Assembly: GCF_009792895.1 (NCBI RefSeq)
Contig: NZ_WSSC01000004.1
Span: 427,569 to 491,568 of the forward strand
Length of the DNA stretch: 64,000 bases
Direction of reading: 5' to 3'
Origin: Pigmentibacter ruber
GTDB taxonomy: Bacteria > Bdellovibrionota_B > Oligoflexia > Silvanigrellales > Silvanigrellaceae
Shown here: piece after piece, positions 35,944 to 45,294 of the stretch
Position numbering within the stretch: the stretch's first letter is position 1
Layout of the letters: every line of letters starts with the position of its first letter
Notes under the pieces: model-generated
Told to the model about the DNA's origin: nothing
The model's database searches: none
The model's input: only the letters and a program-made list of their open reading frames with translations
Made by a program: the position numbers and the translations under genes

Positions 35944-37181
35944 TAATTCCGTTCTTTTGCTCGCATATATAATTCACTATCAAGTTTAACCCTTCTTCCT
36001 CTACGATAAGGTTTTTGAGTTGGATCTGCAATAACAAAAGCCGATTCTAATTCCCCTTCCTTTGTACAGAGCAAAATTTTATTTAAGCCGCCTTCAAACT
36101 CTACCATTTTTAAAAATTCTTCTTTTTCTCCTGAGACTAAATTATTTTTAAAGTATTCAATTTGTGGTGACTTGGCTTTGATTTCAATAGGAAATTCATC
36201 ACTTATGCAACGTGCAAAAAATGTTTCAGCTGATTGTACAGAGTTTTTTTGAACAAAAAGATATGAAAAATTCAATTCATGATGATCTAGCTTTGAAAAT
36301 TTATCTATTAAAGAAATTGCTTTTGGAGTATTCCAAGAATGTCTAAACCAACACCAATCTTTTCTAGTTGTTTCAGAAGAAAGTGGACAGCTTTTCTTAT
36401 GCGCACAAGGTGAAATTATTTGACCATCTTTATTAGCAGAAATAAATTCATTTCTTAAAGTACCTAAAGATTTTGCATGCTCTTCCTGCCCAGGTTCCAT
36501 TATAAGCAGAAGTCCACCATTATTTAATTTTGCATATAATGAATTTAAAGTTTTTCCACGATGTTTCATAGGAATTTCATTAAAAACATTAATACCTAAA
36601 ATAATATCACTATTTTTTGTTACTTTTTCTGGTGAAGTTAATTGTTCAACAGAAATATTTATATTCTCAAAAAGAGATTTTGTTAACATTTTTTTCCCAA
36701 ACTCAACAATTTTACCAGATCTATCAATTGCATTCACATGAATTCGTTTGGGTAAAACTAAATTATTATTTTTAGAAAAAAGATACTCAAAAACACTTAA
36801 AATCCCTATAGTACCACTTAAAGGACCACAACCAAAATCAGTAATAACTATTTCTTCTTTTGCTGTTAAAAATAAACTTTCAATAGCAAAAATATTTTCA
36901 TCTCTTACTAATGTCGAAAAAACTCTCTCCACATTTGGTAATAAAAAAGAAGCTATATATGCTTGAAATCCGTCACCAGTATTCATATAATGCTTATCTA
37001 ATTTAGTTCTATCTTGATTAAATTGATTCCATAAAGTCTGAACATGAGAGGCTATTCTTTGCGTAGTCGCCTTTTTTTCAGTATTATTACTATCAAAAAT
37101 CCCTAGATAACTCTCCCAATCTTTCATATAATTGGATATATTAATAAATAATTTACTTTCAATCTCATAAAAATTTCGCAT
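35943..37181 (-). CDS. Rsm22-like SAM-dependent methyltransferase
   Basis: A 412-residue protein resembling the Rsm22 family, rRNA methyltransferase-like proteins associated with the small ribosomal subunit. It has a class I SAM-binding core (VITDFGCGPLSGTIG, about 113-127), a GINVFNEIP motif-IV-like strand, LLIMEPGQEEHAK and the Cys-containing segment ISPCAHKKSCPL...DWCWFRHSW, the pattern recently associated with an Fe-S cluster in this family. The N-terminal ~90 residues are helical. It sits one base upstream of MltG's end, same strand, in a four-gene minus-strand run with MltG and the serine hydrolase. Confidence 0.75.
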   Translation of the reverse strand: MRNFYEIESKLFINISNYMKDWESYLGIFDSNNTEKKATTQRIASHVQTLWNQFNQDRTKLDKHYMNTGDGFQAYIASFLLPNVERVFSTLVRDENIFAIESLFLTAKEEIVITDFGCGPLSGTIGILSVFEYLFSKNNNLVLPKRIHVNAIDRSGKIVEFGKKMLTKSLFENINISVEQLTSPEKVTKNSDIILGINVFNEIPMKHRGKTLNSLYAKLNNGGLLLIMEPGQEEHAKSLGTLRNEFISANKDGQIISPCAHKKSCPLSSETTRKDWCWFRHSWNTPKAISLIDKFSKLDHHELNFSYLFVQKNSVQSAETFFARCISDEFPIEIKAKSPQIEYFKNNLVSGEKEEFLKMVEFEGGLNKILLCTKEGELESAFVIADPTQKPYRRGRRVKLDSELYMRAKERN

Positions 37182-37182
37182 T

Positions 37183-38205
37183 CTAATTTTTTTCCTTACG
37201 CTTACTCTCTTTTAAAAACAAAACATAATTTTTAACAGCTTTATTGTGGTCATTTAAGTTTTTACTAAAGACGTGAGTCCCATCCCCTTTAGCAACAAAA
37301 TAGAGATCATTTGAAATAGGATTTAGCGTAGCTTTTAAACTTGCAAGACCTGGGCTTGCTATAGGTCCGGGCGGTAACCCATAGTTAGTGTATGTATTAT
37401 ATGGGGTAGGAGTTAGCAAATCTTTTTTAGTAATATTTCCTTTGTATCTACTCCACATGCCATAAATAACAGTAGGATCTGCTTGTAATTTCATTTTAAT
37501 CTTCAACCTATTAAAATATACTCCTGCAACTCTTTCGCGTTCTGAAGACGCAGCAGTTTCTTTTTCAACAATAGATGCTAATGTAATATATTCTAAAGGA
37601 GAAAAACCTAATTTCCTTGCCCTATCATACATATCTGGTGTTACATTTTTCTTAAATTCAGCTAATATCCCTTTCAAAATTTGTTTTGGAGGCAAATTTG
37701 GATCAAACACATATGTTTCTGGGAAAAGAAAACCTTCTAAATTCTGAATTGGATAATTTAAACTCAGAAATTGAATAAGTTCTTTTGAATTTATAAGCTC
37801 TAACCATCTTTTAACTGGAACTTTAGGAAAATCTTGAGTTAATTTTTCAGCTACTTGATAAATATTTAATCCTTCAGGAATAGTTACTTTTATTGTTAAT
37901 ATATCACCTCTAACGAGTTTACTTATTACATTTTCAGGGGTGACATCTTTTTCAAAACGATAGGTTCCTACTTTTAAGTTTCCTGTAAGCTGCATGACTC
38001 TAGCATAATCGACTAGTAATTTTGGATATCTAATGACATGTAATTTTTCTAAATCATATGCTAGTTTGCTAAAATTTGTTCCTTCTTGTAAATAGTAATC
38101 AACCAACTGTATATTGGAAGGATTAGGAGTTTTATACCAATAAAATATTCCAGTTATACAAATACTAAATCCTAAAAACAAAACAACAAATATTTTCTTA
38201 CCCAT
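37183..38205 (-). CDS. mltG: Endolytic transglycosylase MltG
   Basis: Inner-membrane YceG-family enzyme that cuts nascent peptidoglycan strands. One N-terminal TM segment (about 5-24) precedes a LysM-like region and the catalytic domain, with the active-site Glu in TLASIVEKETA (about 209-219), QADPTVIYGM and the YNTYTNYGLPPGPIASPG signature. The 340-residue length is normal. It starts four bases after the serine hydrolase gene. Confidence 0.94.
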   Translation of the reverse strand: MGKKIFVVLFLGFSICITGIFYWYKTPNPSNIQLVDYYLQEGTNFSKLAYDLEKLHVIRYPKLLVDYARVMQLTGNLKVGTYRFEKDVTPENVISKLVRGDILTIKVTIPEGLNIYQVAEKLTQDFPKVPVKRWLELINSKELIQFLSLNYPIQNLEGFLFPETYVFDPNLPPKQILKGILAEFKKNVTPDMYDRARKLGFSPLEYITLASIVEKETAASSERERVAGVYFNRLKIKMKLQADPTVIYGMWSRYKGNITKKDLLTPTPYNTYTNYGLPPGPIASPGLASLKATLNPISNDLYFVAKGDGTHVFSKNLNDHNKAVKNYVLFLKESKRKEKN

Positions 38206-38209
38206 TTTG

Positions 38210-39649
38210 CTATTCCCATAATTTTAAGCCAATATCTCTTCTTAATTCATTAATATTTGGTGGAACTCTTATGCTATTATTATTCCAAATTTTTTTATAC
38301 ATTCCAAAATACTGAGTGTTTAAATCAAAAAATTCTTGACTACTAATTTTTTCAAATGAGTCTTTTTCTTTTATAAATATCATGTTTGAATTTGTTAGAT
38401 AATCAGTAAAAGAATAAATCCTAGGACAATTATCTACTCCAAATTTCACTCGGCTAGCTAATCTATTTGTCAGTATTATTTGATGATTATTTTTCATATT
38501 TGGTAAAGATTTAGTTGAAAACCAAAGAGATGTTCCTGAGTACCCCAAATGACCATAAAAATATTCTCGATCTTTAGGCCAATTTCTAATTCCACAAGTA
38601 GAATCCTTACTAGAAGGAGTATCTAATCCATATACAAAACGTACATTCTTATCATGAATATAACCTAAATTTTCCAAATAATTTTTTTGATAATATGCCA
38701 ATTCTTCAGTAGCAAACTTAACGTCATTAACTGTACCAAAACATCCTGAGTGGCCTGAAACAATATTTGAATTATTTGGCAGTAAAGAAAGAATATTAGC
38801 ATTTGTATCGCTTACATTGCCAAAGGAAGATAAGTCATCACCAATAAAATTATCTTTATAAGCAGATATATAAGGATAAAATGGAATACTTTTTTTTGTC
38901 TCATTTGGCGTTAAAGATGCATGATAAAATTTTGTTTTTACTTTTTCATTTATATCGTTTATAATTTCTATCCAAGATGATTCTTTCATAAAAAAAGACT
39001 CAATAATTCTTGACAAAATATAATAATTTATATCAGAATAAACAAATTCTGAAAATTGCTCATTTTTAAAATATTTTAAACAATTTTTATTTAAATTTTC
39101 TTTCATGATATTCGAATAATTTTTATCATTATTATCTATAATAGTCTGGTAAATTTCCGTATCATTTGCGAAGTAAGTATTTCTGTGTTGCCATTTACCA
39201 ATTCCCATCCAAAACCAATTTTTGGCACCGGAATAATGTGAAAGAAATGAATTTAAATTTAAATTATTTTCATTATTTAAAATAAACTCTATTAAAACAT
39301 TATTTTCATCAATCATATTTTTAGGTAAAAAAATATCATTTAAAGGAGTAGATATTATTTTTATAAAGTCATTTTTAAATTTCATCCGTAAATATAAATT
39401 TAAAAATAAAGGTTTTGTTAAACTAGAAATATCAAAATATGGATGAATTATTGGATTTTTTAATTCATAAAAGTTATTTTTAGAAATTAAACATTCGTCA
39501 ATCCAAAAGGCAGAAAAAGCATACTTATTATTTGCAATTGACCAAGCTGTAAAATCACCTTTTTCACATTGATTTTCCAAGCTTTCTATGCAAGAAATAA
39601 GTTCATTAGGAATATGAGTTTGTAAATATTTTTGGATTGTAAAATTCAT
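38210..39649 (-). CDS. Serine hydrolase of the beta-lactamase/class C family
   Basis: 479 residues with the penicillin-recognising fold motifs: DISSLTKP with the nucleophile Ser76 and Lys79 (SxxK), YSDINYYILSRII (Tyr204-Ser-Asp206, the Y-x-N/D position) and a C-terminal HLGYSGTSLWF where KTG is found in other classes. No signal peptide is visible, so a cytosolic esterase or amidase is more likely than a periplasmic beta-lactamase. Position just upstream of mltG hints at a cell-wall role, but this is inference. It is divergent from nadC. Confidence 0.78.
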   Translation of the reverse strand: MNFTIQKYLQTHIPNELISCIESLENQCEKGDFTAWSIANNKYAFSAFWIDECLISKNNFYELKNPIIHPYFDISSLTKPLFLNLYLRMKFKNDFIKIISTPLNDIFLPKNMIDENNVLIEFILNNENNLNLNSFLSHYSGAKNWFWMGIGKWQHRNTYFANDTEIYQTIIDNNDKNYSNIMKENLNKNCLKYFKNEQFSEFVYSDINYYILSRIIESFFMKESSWIEIINDINEKVKTKFYHASLTPNETKKSIPFYPYISAYKDNFIGDDLSSFGNVSDTNANILSLLPNNSNIVSGHSGCFGTVNDVKFATEELAYYQKNYLENLGYIHDKNVRFVYGLDTPSSKDSTCGIRNWPKDREYFYGHLGYSGTSLWFSTKSLPNMKNNHQIILTNRLASRVKFGVDNCPRIYSFTDYLTNSNMIFIKEKDSFEKISSQEFFDLNTQYFGMYKKIWNNNSIRVPPNINELRRDIGLKLWE

Positions 39650-39709
39650 GATATGACTTCCCTGCCTTGTCTGCTCAGGGCATTTATATAAACTATTTTA
39701 AGGTGCAAT

Positions 39710-40669
39710 ATGGAATTATTCACTAAAGTAAAACCTCACTGTCCTTTCATAATGCCTGAAACAGAAGTGACTCAGACAAACTTCAATAATTTTTGTATCT
39801 TGAATCTTGGAGTAGCTCCTCATAGAGTCACCAAAGATATTTTACTATGGCTTGATGAAGACCATGGTGCTGGTGACCCTACCTTATTTGCAGCTCAGGC
39901 CAAAAATCAAACTGCCAATTTTTATGTTGTTGCAAAACAGGATTTTATCTTAACAGGACTTCCCATCATGTGCGAAACCTTTCATTTAGCTTCTGGCAGT
40001 GAAATCAAATTATTTTCAAACTTCAAAGATGGGGATCAAATCAAAAAAGGTGATATCATTCTGGGCGGCAAGGGAAATGCTGGCGCAATCTTACTAGGCG
40101 AACGAGTAGCTCTTAATTTATGCGCAAAATTATCAGGAATATCAAGTAAAACAAAATCAATTTTAACAGAAATTAAAAAGTTTTCACCCTCCATTTATTT
40201 ATTAGAGACAAGAAAAACTACTCCAGGTCTGAGGATTTATGAGAAATATGCTACGCGAAATGGTGGCGCACGAAATCATCGACATGGCTTGGATTCAGGT
40301 TCAATGCTAAAAGAAAATCATTTAAGATACTTTGGTTCAATTGAATATGCATTGGAAAGTTTATCCAATAAAACTCCTGTACTAAATAAAATAGAAATTG
40401 AAGTAACAAATCTAGCTGAATTTAGAGCTGCCTTAACCAAAGGAGCTGATGTTATTATGCTTGATAACTTCGCTATTGAAGATGTACATCAAGCAGTTAA
40501 TGAAAGAAATAAAGTTAATAAAAATATTAAACTTGAATTAAGTGGGAATTTAGATGAAAAAAATATTGAACAAATAGCTTCTTCTGGAGTTGATTTTTTA
40601 AGTATGGGTGCATTGATCCATAAAGCAATATGGGTTGATATTAGCTTACAGTTATATATGCAGGACTAA
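39710..40669 (+). CDS. nadC: Nicotinate-nucleotide pyrophosphorylase (quinolinate phosphoribosyltransferase)
   Basis: Makes nicotinate mononucleotide from quinolinate and PRPP in NAD synthesis. The 319-residue protein has DHGAGDPT near 52-59, the substrate-binding LLETRKTTPGLRIYEKYA, the GGARNHRHGLDS loop, KENHLRYFG, VIMLDN and ELSGN...SGVDFLSMGALIH, all diagnostic. AAGGTG lies six bases before the ATG. No nadA or nadB is nearby. The fusion gene follows 12 bases later, so the two cofactor-related genes are probably co-transcribed. Confidence 0.93.
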   Translation: MELFTKVKPHCPFIMPETEVTQTNFNNFCILNLGVAPHRVTKDILLWLDEDHGAGDPTLFAAQAKNQTANFYVVAKQDFILTGLPIMCETFHLASGSEIKLFSNFKDGDQIKKGDIILGGKGNAGAILLGERVALNLCAKLSGISSKTKSILTEIKKFSPSIYLLETRKTTPGLRIYEKYATRNGGARNHRHGLDSGSMLKENHLRYFGSIEYALESLSNKTPVLNKIEIEVTNLAEFRAALTKGADVIMLDNFAIEDVHQAVNERNKVNKNIKLELSGNLDEKNIEQIASSGVDFLSMGALIHKAIWVDISLQLYMQD

Positions 40670-40681
40670 TTTGGATCACAA

Positions 40682-43600
40682 ATGAATACAAAAGATTTTT
40701 ACACAGTTTATACTGAATATACTCCTTCGACAATGGATTTAGCAAAATACTATAACAGCAGCAACAGCCATAATAACAATATTATTGCTGTTGTTACTCG
40801 GAACCAAACACTAGGTAGAGGAAGAGGGGGATCAATTTGGCAACAAGCAGATTTGTCCGTTTTAGAAAACAAATCTACTGGGGATCTGAGATTTTACAAT
40901 GATTTAACAGAAATTATGGTATCGTCTTTAGATTTCCTGCCTTTAACTTTAATAGTTCCTTCAAGCAAAATAAAAGTTCCATTCGAATGGATTACAGCAT
41001 TAGTGTCGTCTGCACTTCTTGATGCTCTAGAATCAACTGGAAACTTTATAAAGTCAATTATTCAAGGATTTTCATATTCAAGTAATTCAATTTTATGTAT
41101 TAAATGGCCAAATGATTTAATACTTATAAATAAAAATAGTACTGCAACAGAGTATAAAAAAGTTAGCGGAATTCTTTGTGAAACCAGCTCGCAAAGCGGG
41201 AAAATCGGAGATATTTTTATTGGAATAGGATTAAATTTTTTTTCCAAACCCGATCTTGATAAAGCAATTTCTTTTTGGGAAAGCCTTTTTAGTCAGGAAT
41301 TAAATAAAAATGAGAGAAGAGAACTGAATAAATTATTGAAAGATAGAGAATTCAAAAAGGCGATTATCACAAATCTTTGTGATAATTTTAAAAAAGAGTT
41401 TTTAGATCTCATCTGTTCAGAAAGAAATACAACACAAATAAAATCTATTGTTCAATCAAGATCGATTCCAATTGGTACATTTATTTCCGTAGATAAAGGT
41501 ACAAAAAAAGGAGAGTTTTTAGGATTAGATGACAATGGAGGTTTACTTTTATCTGGAAATAGAAACTCTATTTTATCTGGTGAAGTATCAATAGATAATC
41601 CAGTTAAATTAAAATCAACTCAATCAAACTCTGTTAATTTAGAAAAAAAGAGTGCCCCTGTTTTAGCAATTGATTTTGGTAATACTACTATTCATTCAAC
41701 ATACCAAGCTACAAACTCAAAATTGTATCATGCAAATATTGCATATGAAAATGTTATTTCTGAGAATGGAAACAGAATTCGTGATTCACTTAAACCACTT
41801 GTAGAAGGCTTGCTAGTAGATAGGAAAGAAAAAATAGATTTTATTTACACATCTGTTAATACACCAGAAAAAACCAAGAATTCTATTCAAAAAATTAGAG
41901 AATATTTTAAATCTCTTTTTCCTGAAATTATCTTTAATGAAATTAAATTAACAGAACAAGACATTTTCAGCTGCATTGATATTTCAGGTAATTTTGAAAT
42001 AGGTCGACTAGGCGCAGATAGAGCCCTGAAATTTTTATTTGCCGCTAATGAGGCAAAAAAGCAAAACATCAATATTTTAACTTTTTCTTTCGGTACAGCA
42101 GTAACTTGTGAAGGTGTTAGTTCTAATTTAAGCATCTTAGAAAATTTTATTTTTCCTGGTATTCAAATGGCTTTAAATGCTATTAATCATTTTACAGCTC
42201 TTGTTCCTTTATTTAAAGCGAACCCTGAATTGTTTCAAGCAAATGATTCTATTTGGAATCAAGAAATTTATGTTCAAAGGGGAGTTTTTCTATCAACTGC
42301 GGCTAGCGTAATAGCTACTATTGAAATGCACCAACCATGTAAGTGTTATTTTAGCGGTGGAAATTCTGATTCCGTTTTAAAAATAATAGAATTAATGTAC
42401 CCAAATAAAAATTATAACATCGAAATATTACCAAATATTGAAACAGAGGTAATAATAAAAAACAAAGACAATATACTAAAGAAACAAAAAGAGTTTGAAC
42501 TTCAGAAGAAAAATTTAATTAATGAAAATATTTTAAAAATAAAAAATATTATTGAAGAAAAAAAATCTATAAATTTGCAAGAACAATTTAAAGATAAAAG
42601 CATTTCTGACATAGCAAAAACAATGCTAAAAGCTCGTGATCCTAAATCTATTATTAGAACTGCTGAACTAAATGAAAAAGATTTTAGAAAAATTGGTTCA
42701 CATATAGAAGGACTCCAAACAGAAGAAAGATTGGATTCCTATATGGCAAATAAATTTCAATTTCATAATCGAGAAACTTGGCGAGAGCGCATAGAAAAGG
42801 GTGAAGTAAAAATTGAGCATGGTGCGCATAACAAAAACAGAGAAAAAATACATTTAAATAAAGTCAAGCCTACATATAAAATTAAAAATTTTGACCAAGT
42901 TTGGCTTTTCCATCCGCCTGAATACGAACCAGATATTATAGAAAATATTGAGGTTATTTACGATAATGGAGACGTATGTGTTTTTTCCAAACCACCAAAT
43001 ATGGTAATACATGCAGCTGGTATTTATGGGAAAAATACATTTGTAAATATAGCTCAAAAAATGGGTTATGGTGATTGTGCTGCAGTTCACAGAATAGATA
43101 GAGAAACAAGTGGAATATTAGCTTGTGCTAGAAAATCAGAAACAAGAAACATTATTTCAGAAGCTTTTCGTCAAGGAAATGTGGATAAAATGTATCTTGC
43201 TGTTACAAAAGGAAAGAATAATTTACCAGAAAAATTTCGCGTTACTTTACCAATTGGTGAACCAGAACATTCTTTAATCCGCTTAAAGCTTTGGATAAAT
43301 GGCAAATCAAGTCAAAATGCAGAAACATGGTTTGCAAAATTATCTGAATTTCAAGACTACACTCTCTATGCCTGCTTGCCTCAAACAGGAAGAACTAATC
43401 AAATTCGTATCCATTTAGCTGCAATTGGACAATGGATTGTTGGTGATAAAATGTATCATCCTAATGAACAAGTCTTTTTAGAATTTTACGAAAAAGGATA
43501 CACAGATTGGGTTCATGAGCAAACAATATTCCCAAGACATATGCTTCATAACACAGCCATTGAAATAGTAGGTGATAGTAATATTTCTAATATAATAGAA

Positions 43601-43789
43601 GAACCTATAGTTTGTGAATTATCAGAAGACATGTTGAATTCTGATATTGTAAAAAAACTATTAGAACAAGGAAAAATACCTATAAATAAAAATGAACAAA
43701 GAAGTTTTTTTAAAAATATATTTAACCAACTTAATAATTTAAACTTTCAAAGTTTTCCTGAAATATCTGAGGGAGGTCATATTCAATGA
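40682..43789 (+). CDS. Three-domain fusion: biotin ligase (BirA) - type III pantothenate kinase (CoaX) - RluA-family pseudouridine synthase
   Basis: One uninterrupted 1035-residue ORF. Residues 1-305: biotin-protein ligase without DNA-binding domain (GRGRGGSIW 45-53, KWPNDL 141-146, GILCE 163-167, C-terminal cap 265-300). Residues 326-575: CoaX-type kinase (DFGNT 331-335, GADR 444-447, FGTAVT 470-475, PGI 492-494); the Asp usual before FGTA is Ser469. Residues 590-650: Lys/Glu-rich helical linker. Residues 675-745: S4-like RNA-binding region; 755-965: pseudouridine synthase with HRIDRETSG 803-811 (catalytic Asp806). BirA-CoaX fusions are known; the added RluA domain is unusual. An internal Met at 648 has no ribosome site. 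The TGA overlaps the next ATG (ATGA). Confidence 0.9.
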   Translation: MNTKDFYTVYTEYTPSTMDLAKYYNSSNSHNNNIIAVVTRNQTLGRGRGGSIWQQADLSVLENKSTGDLRFYNDLTEIMVSSLDFLPLTLIVPSSKIKVPFEWITALVSSALLDALESTGNFIKSIIQGFSYSSNSILCIKWPNDLILINKNSTATEYKKVSGILCETSSQSGKIGDIFIGIGLNFFSKPDLDKAISFWESLFSQELNKNERRELNKLLKDREFKKAIITNLCDNFKKEFLDLICSERNTTQIKSIVQSRSIPIGTFISVDKGTKKGEFLGLDDNGGLLLSGNRNSILSGEVSIDNPVKLKSTQSNSVNLEKKSAPVLAIDFGNTTIHSTYQATNSKLYHANIAYENVISENGNRIRDSLKPLVEGLLVDRKEKIDFIYTSVNTPEKTKNSIQKIREYFKSLFPEIIFNEIKLTEQDIFSCIDISGNFEIGRLGADRALKFLFAANEAKKQNINILTFSFGTAVTCEGVSSNLSILENFIFPGIQMALNAINHFTALVPLFKANPELFQANDSIWNQEIYVQRGVFLSTAASVIATIEMHQPCKCYFSGGNSDSVLKIIELMYPNKNYNIEILPNIETEVIIKNKDNILKKQKEFELQKKNLINENILKIKNIIEEKKSINLQEQFKDKSISDIAKTMLKARDPKSIIRTAELNEKDFRKIGSHIEGLQTEERLDSYMANKFQFHNRETWRERIEKGEVKIEHGAHNKNREKIHLNKVKPTYKIKNFDQVWLFHPPEYEPDIIENIEVIYDNGDVCVFSKPPNMVIHAAGIYGKNTFVNIAQKMGYGDCAAVHRIDRETSGILACARKSETRNIISEAFRQGNVDKMYLAVTKGKNNLPEKFRVTLPIGEPEHSLIRLKLWINGKSSQNAETWFAKLSEFQDYTLYACLPQTGRTNQIRIHLAAIGQWIVGDKMYHPNEQVFLEFYEKGYTDWVHEQTIFPRHMLHNTAIEIVGDSNISNIIEEPIVCELSEDMLNSDIVKKLLEQGKIPINKNEQRSFFKNIFNQLNNLNFQSFPEISEGGHIQ

Positions 43790-44937
43790 AAAATTTAAGT
43801 CATATCGATACTGTTTGTGTCCATGCTGGAGCCTCACCTGAAGAATTAACAGGGGCTATCATGCCACCTATTTTTCAAACTTCAACTTACGTTCAACCTA
43901 GCCCCGGTAATCCAAAAATTTACGATTATTCAAGAGGAGGCAATCCTACTAGAACCGCACTTGAAGAAGCATTAGCTGCACTTGAAAAAACAAAATTTTC
44001 TGTTTCTTTTTCTTCAGGATTAGCTGCAGTAGGTGCCATAGCTCAACTTCTAAATCCAAATGATCATGTTATTGTATGTGATGATGTTTATGGTGGAACA
44101 GGGCGACTATTTCGAAAATTATTTGCAAAATATGATATTGCTTTTGAATTTATTGACATGACAGATCTTAAAAAAGTTGAAAATTCAATAAAAAGTAATA
44201 CTAAATTAATTTGGATTGAAACTCCAACAAATCCATTACTTAAGTTAATAGATATCGAAAAAATTGCTACTTTAGCAAAAAAACAAAATGCTTTAACTGT
44301 TGTGGATAATACGTTTTCATCTCCTATTTTTCAAAATCCAATTGAATTAGGAGCTGATATTATTTTGCATAGTACCACTAAATATATCGGCGGACACAGT
44401 GATATGGTAGGAGGTTGCTTAATGCTAAATGATAAAAACCTCGCAGATCAATTAAAATTTATTCAATTTGCAGGTGGAAGTGTAAACTCTCCTTTTGAGT
44501 CATTTTTATTACATAGAAGTATCAAAACTCTATCGCTAAGAATGAAAAAACATCATGAAAATGCTATGCAAATTGCTAGAGAAATGGAAAAAATCCCTTT
44601 ATTTTCTGAAGTTATTTTCCCTGGGCTTGAATCACATCCTCAACATTCATTAGCAAAAAAACAAATGCGAGGATATTCTGGAATGATTTCTGTAAGAATT
44701 AATGGTGATTTTGAAAAGTTAAAATTATTTCTTTCAAAATTAAAATATTTTTCTTTAGCAGAAAGCTTAGGTGGTGTTGAATCACTTGTAAACCATCCTG
44801 AAACAATGACACATGCTAGTGTTCCTGAAGATCACAGAAAGATTTTAGGGATTACAGCGAATTTGCTCAGATTCTCTGTAGGGATTGAAGATTCTCAAGA
44901 TCTCATCGAAGATATTAAAAATGCAGCAAAAATTTGA
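43786..44937 (+). CDS. PLP-dependent trans-sulfuration enzyme (cystathionine gamma-synthase/lyase family)
   Basis: 383 residues of the MetB/MetC/MetZ fold-type I family, which handles homoserine-ester or cystathionine chemistry in methionine/cysteine metabolism. YSRGGNPTR (substrate/PLP phosphate), SFSSGLAAVGA, VVDNTFSSP and the Schiff-base Lys in HSTTKYIGGHSD are present, as is LAESLGGVESLVNHP. The exact reaction (gamma-synthase, gamma-lyase or O-acylhomoserine sulfhydrylase) cannot be told by eye. It overlaps the fusion gene by four bases; GGGAGG lies ahead of the ATG. No SAM or cobalamin riboswitch is possible upstream because the DNA is coding. Confidence 0.86.
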   Translation: MKNLSHIDTVCVHAGASPEELTGAIMPPIFQTSTYVQPSPGNPKIYDYSRGGNPTRTALEEALAALEKTKFSVSFSSGLAAVGAIAQLLNPNDHVIVCDDVYGGTGRLFRKLFAKYDIAFEFIDMTDLKKVENSIKSNTKLIWIETPTNPLLKLIDIEKIATLAKKQNALTVVDNTFSSPIFQNPIELGADIILHSTTKYIGGHSDMVGGCLMLNDKNLADQLKFIQFAGGSVNSPFESFLLHRSIKTLSLRMKKHHENAMQIAREMEKIPLFSEVIFPGLESHPQHSLAKKQMRGYSGMISVRINGDFEKLKLFLSKLKYFSLAESLGGVESLVNHPETMTHASVPEDHRKILGITANLLRFSVGIEDSQDLIEDIKNAAKI

Positions 44938-44999
44938 CAAATAATTCTTTCCTTCTGGTCTATTCGCCTTAATCCGATAATTGACTAGGAGGGAACAGT

Positions 45000-45173
45000 A
45001 TGAGTGGTCTTGGGCCGAAAACCAATAAAAAAGTTATGCGTACTTCAAGCGAACTTGAATTAATTAAATTAATATTGGACGAAGATAAAGAATTGAAGAA
45101 AAAAGTGATCCGCTTTATCCAAAAAAGTCTTGGCAAAACAACATCAGCTACAGCAAAAAAACAAAAAAATTAA
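45000..45173 (+). CDS. 57-residue basic protein of unknown function
   Basis: A short ORF with a near-ideal ribosome site (TAGGAGGG seven bases before the ATG), starting MSGLGPKTNKK and ending in a Lys/Ala/Gln-rich tail. The centre (SELELIKLILDEDKELKKKV) is a charged amphipathic helix. Codon use is balanced and the stop is followed by AT-rich noncoding DNA. The composition suggests a nucleic-acid- or ribosome-associated small protein, but no family is recognised. It lies 62 bases after the trans-sulfuration gene and 121 before the chemoreceptor. Confidence 0.65.
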   Translation: MSGLGPKTNKKVMRTSSELELIKLILDEDKELKKKVIRFIQKSLGKTTSATAKKQKN

Positions 45174-45227
45174 AACTATTTTTCTCTTATATCCACTATT
45201 TATTTTCTTTTGTAAATTGACAAAATT

Positions 45228-45257
45228 TTGAACTATAAAAGTAAAATAAGTTATGCT
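45228..45257 (+). promoter_or_regulatory. Possible sigma-70-type promoter of the chemoreceptor gene
   Basis: TTGAAC (45228-45233), an 18-base spacer and TATGCT (45252-45257) end about 38 bases before the chemoreceptor ATG. In DNA this AT-rich such matches arise by chance, so confidence is limited. Confidence 0.3.
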
Positions 45258-45294
45258 AAAATCATAAAAATATTTCTATTGGGCAAAAGTAATT

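Noticed and set aside
38210..39649. Annotation as an antibiotic-resistance class C beta-lactamase
   Set aside because: SxxK and YSD are present but there is no signal peptide and HLGYSG replaces KTG; a general serine hydrolase is the safer call.
43600..43786. SAM riboswitch ahead of the trans-sulfuration gene
   Set aside because: The upstream DNA is the coding end of the fusion gene, with a four-base overlap; no leader exists.
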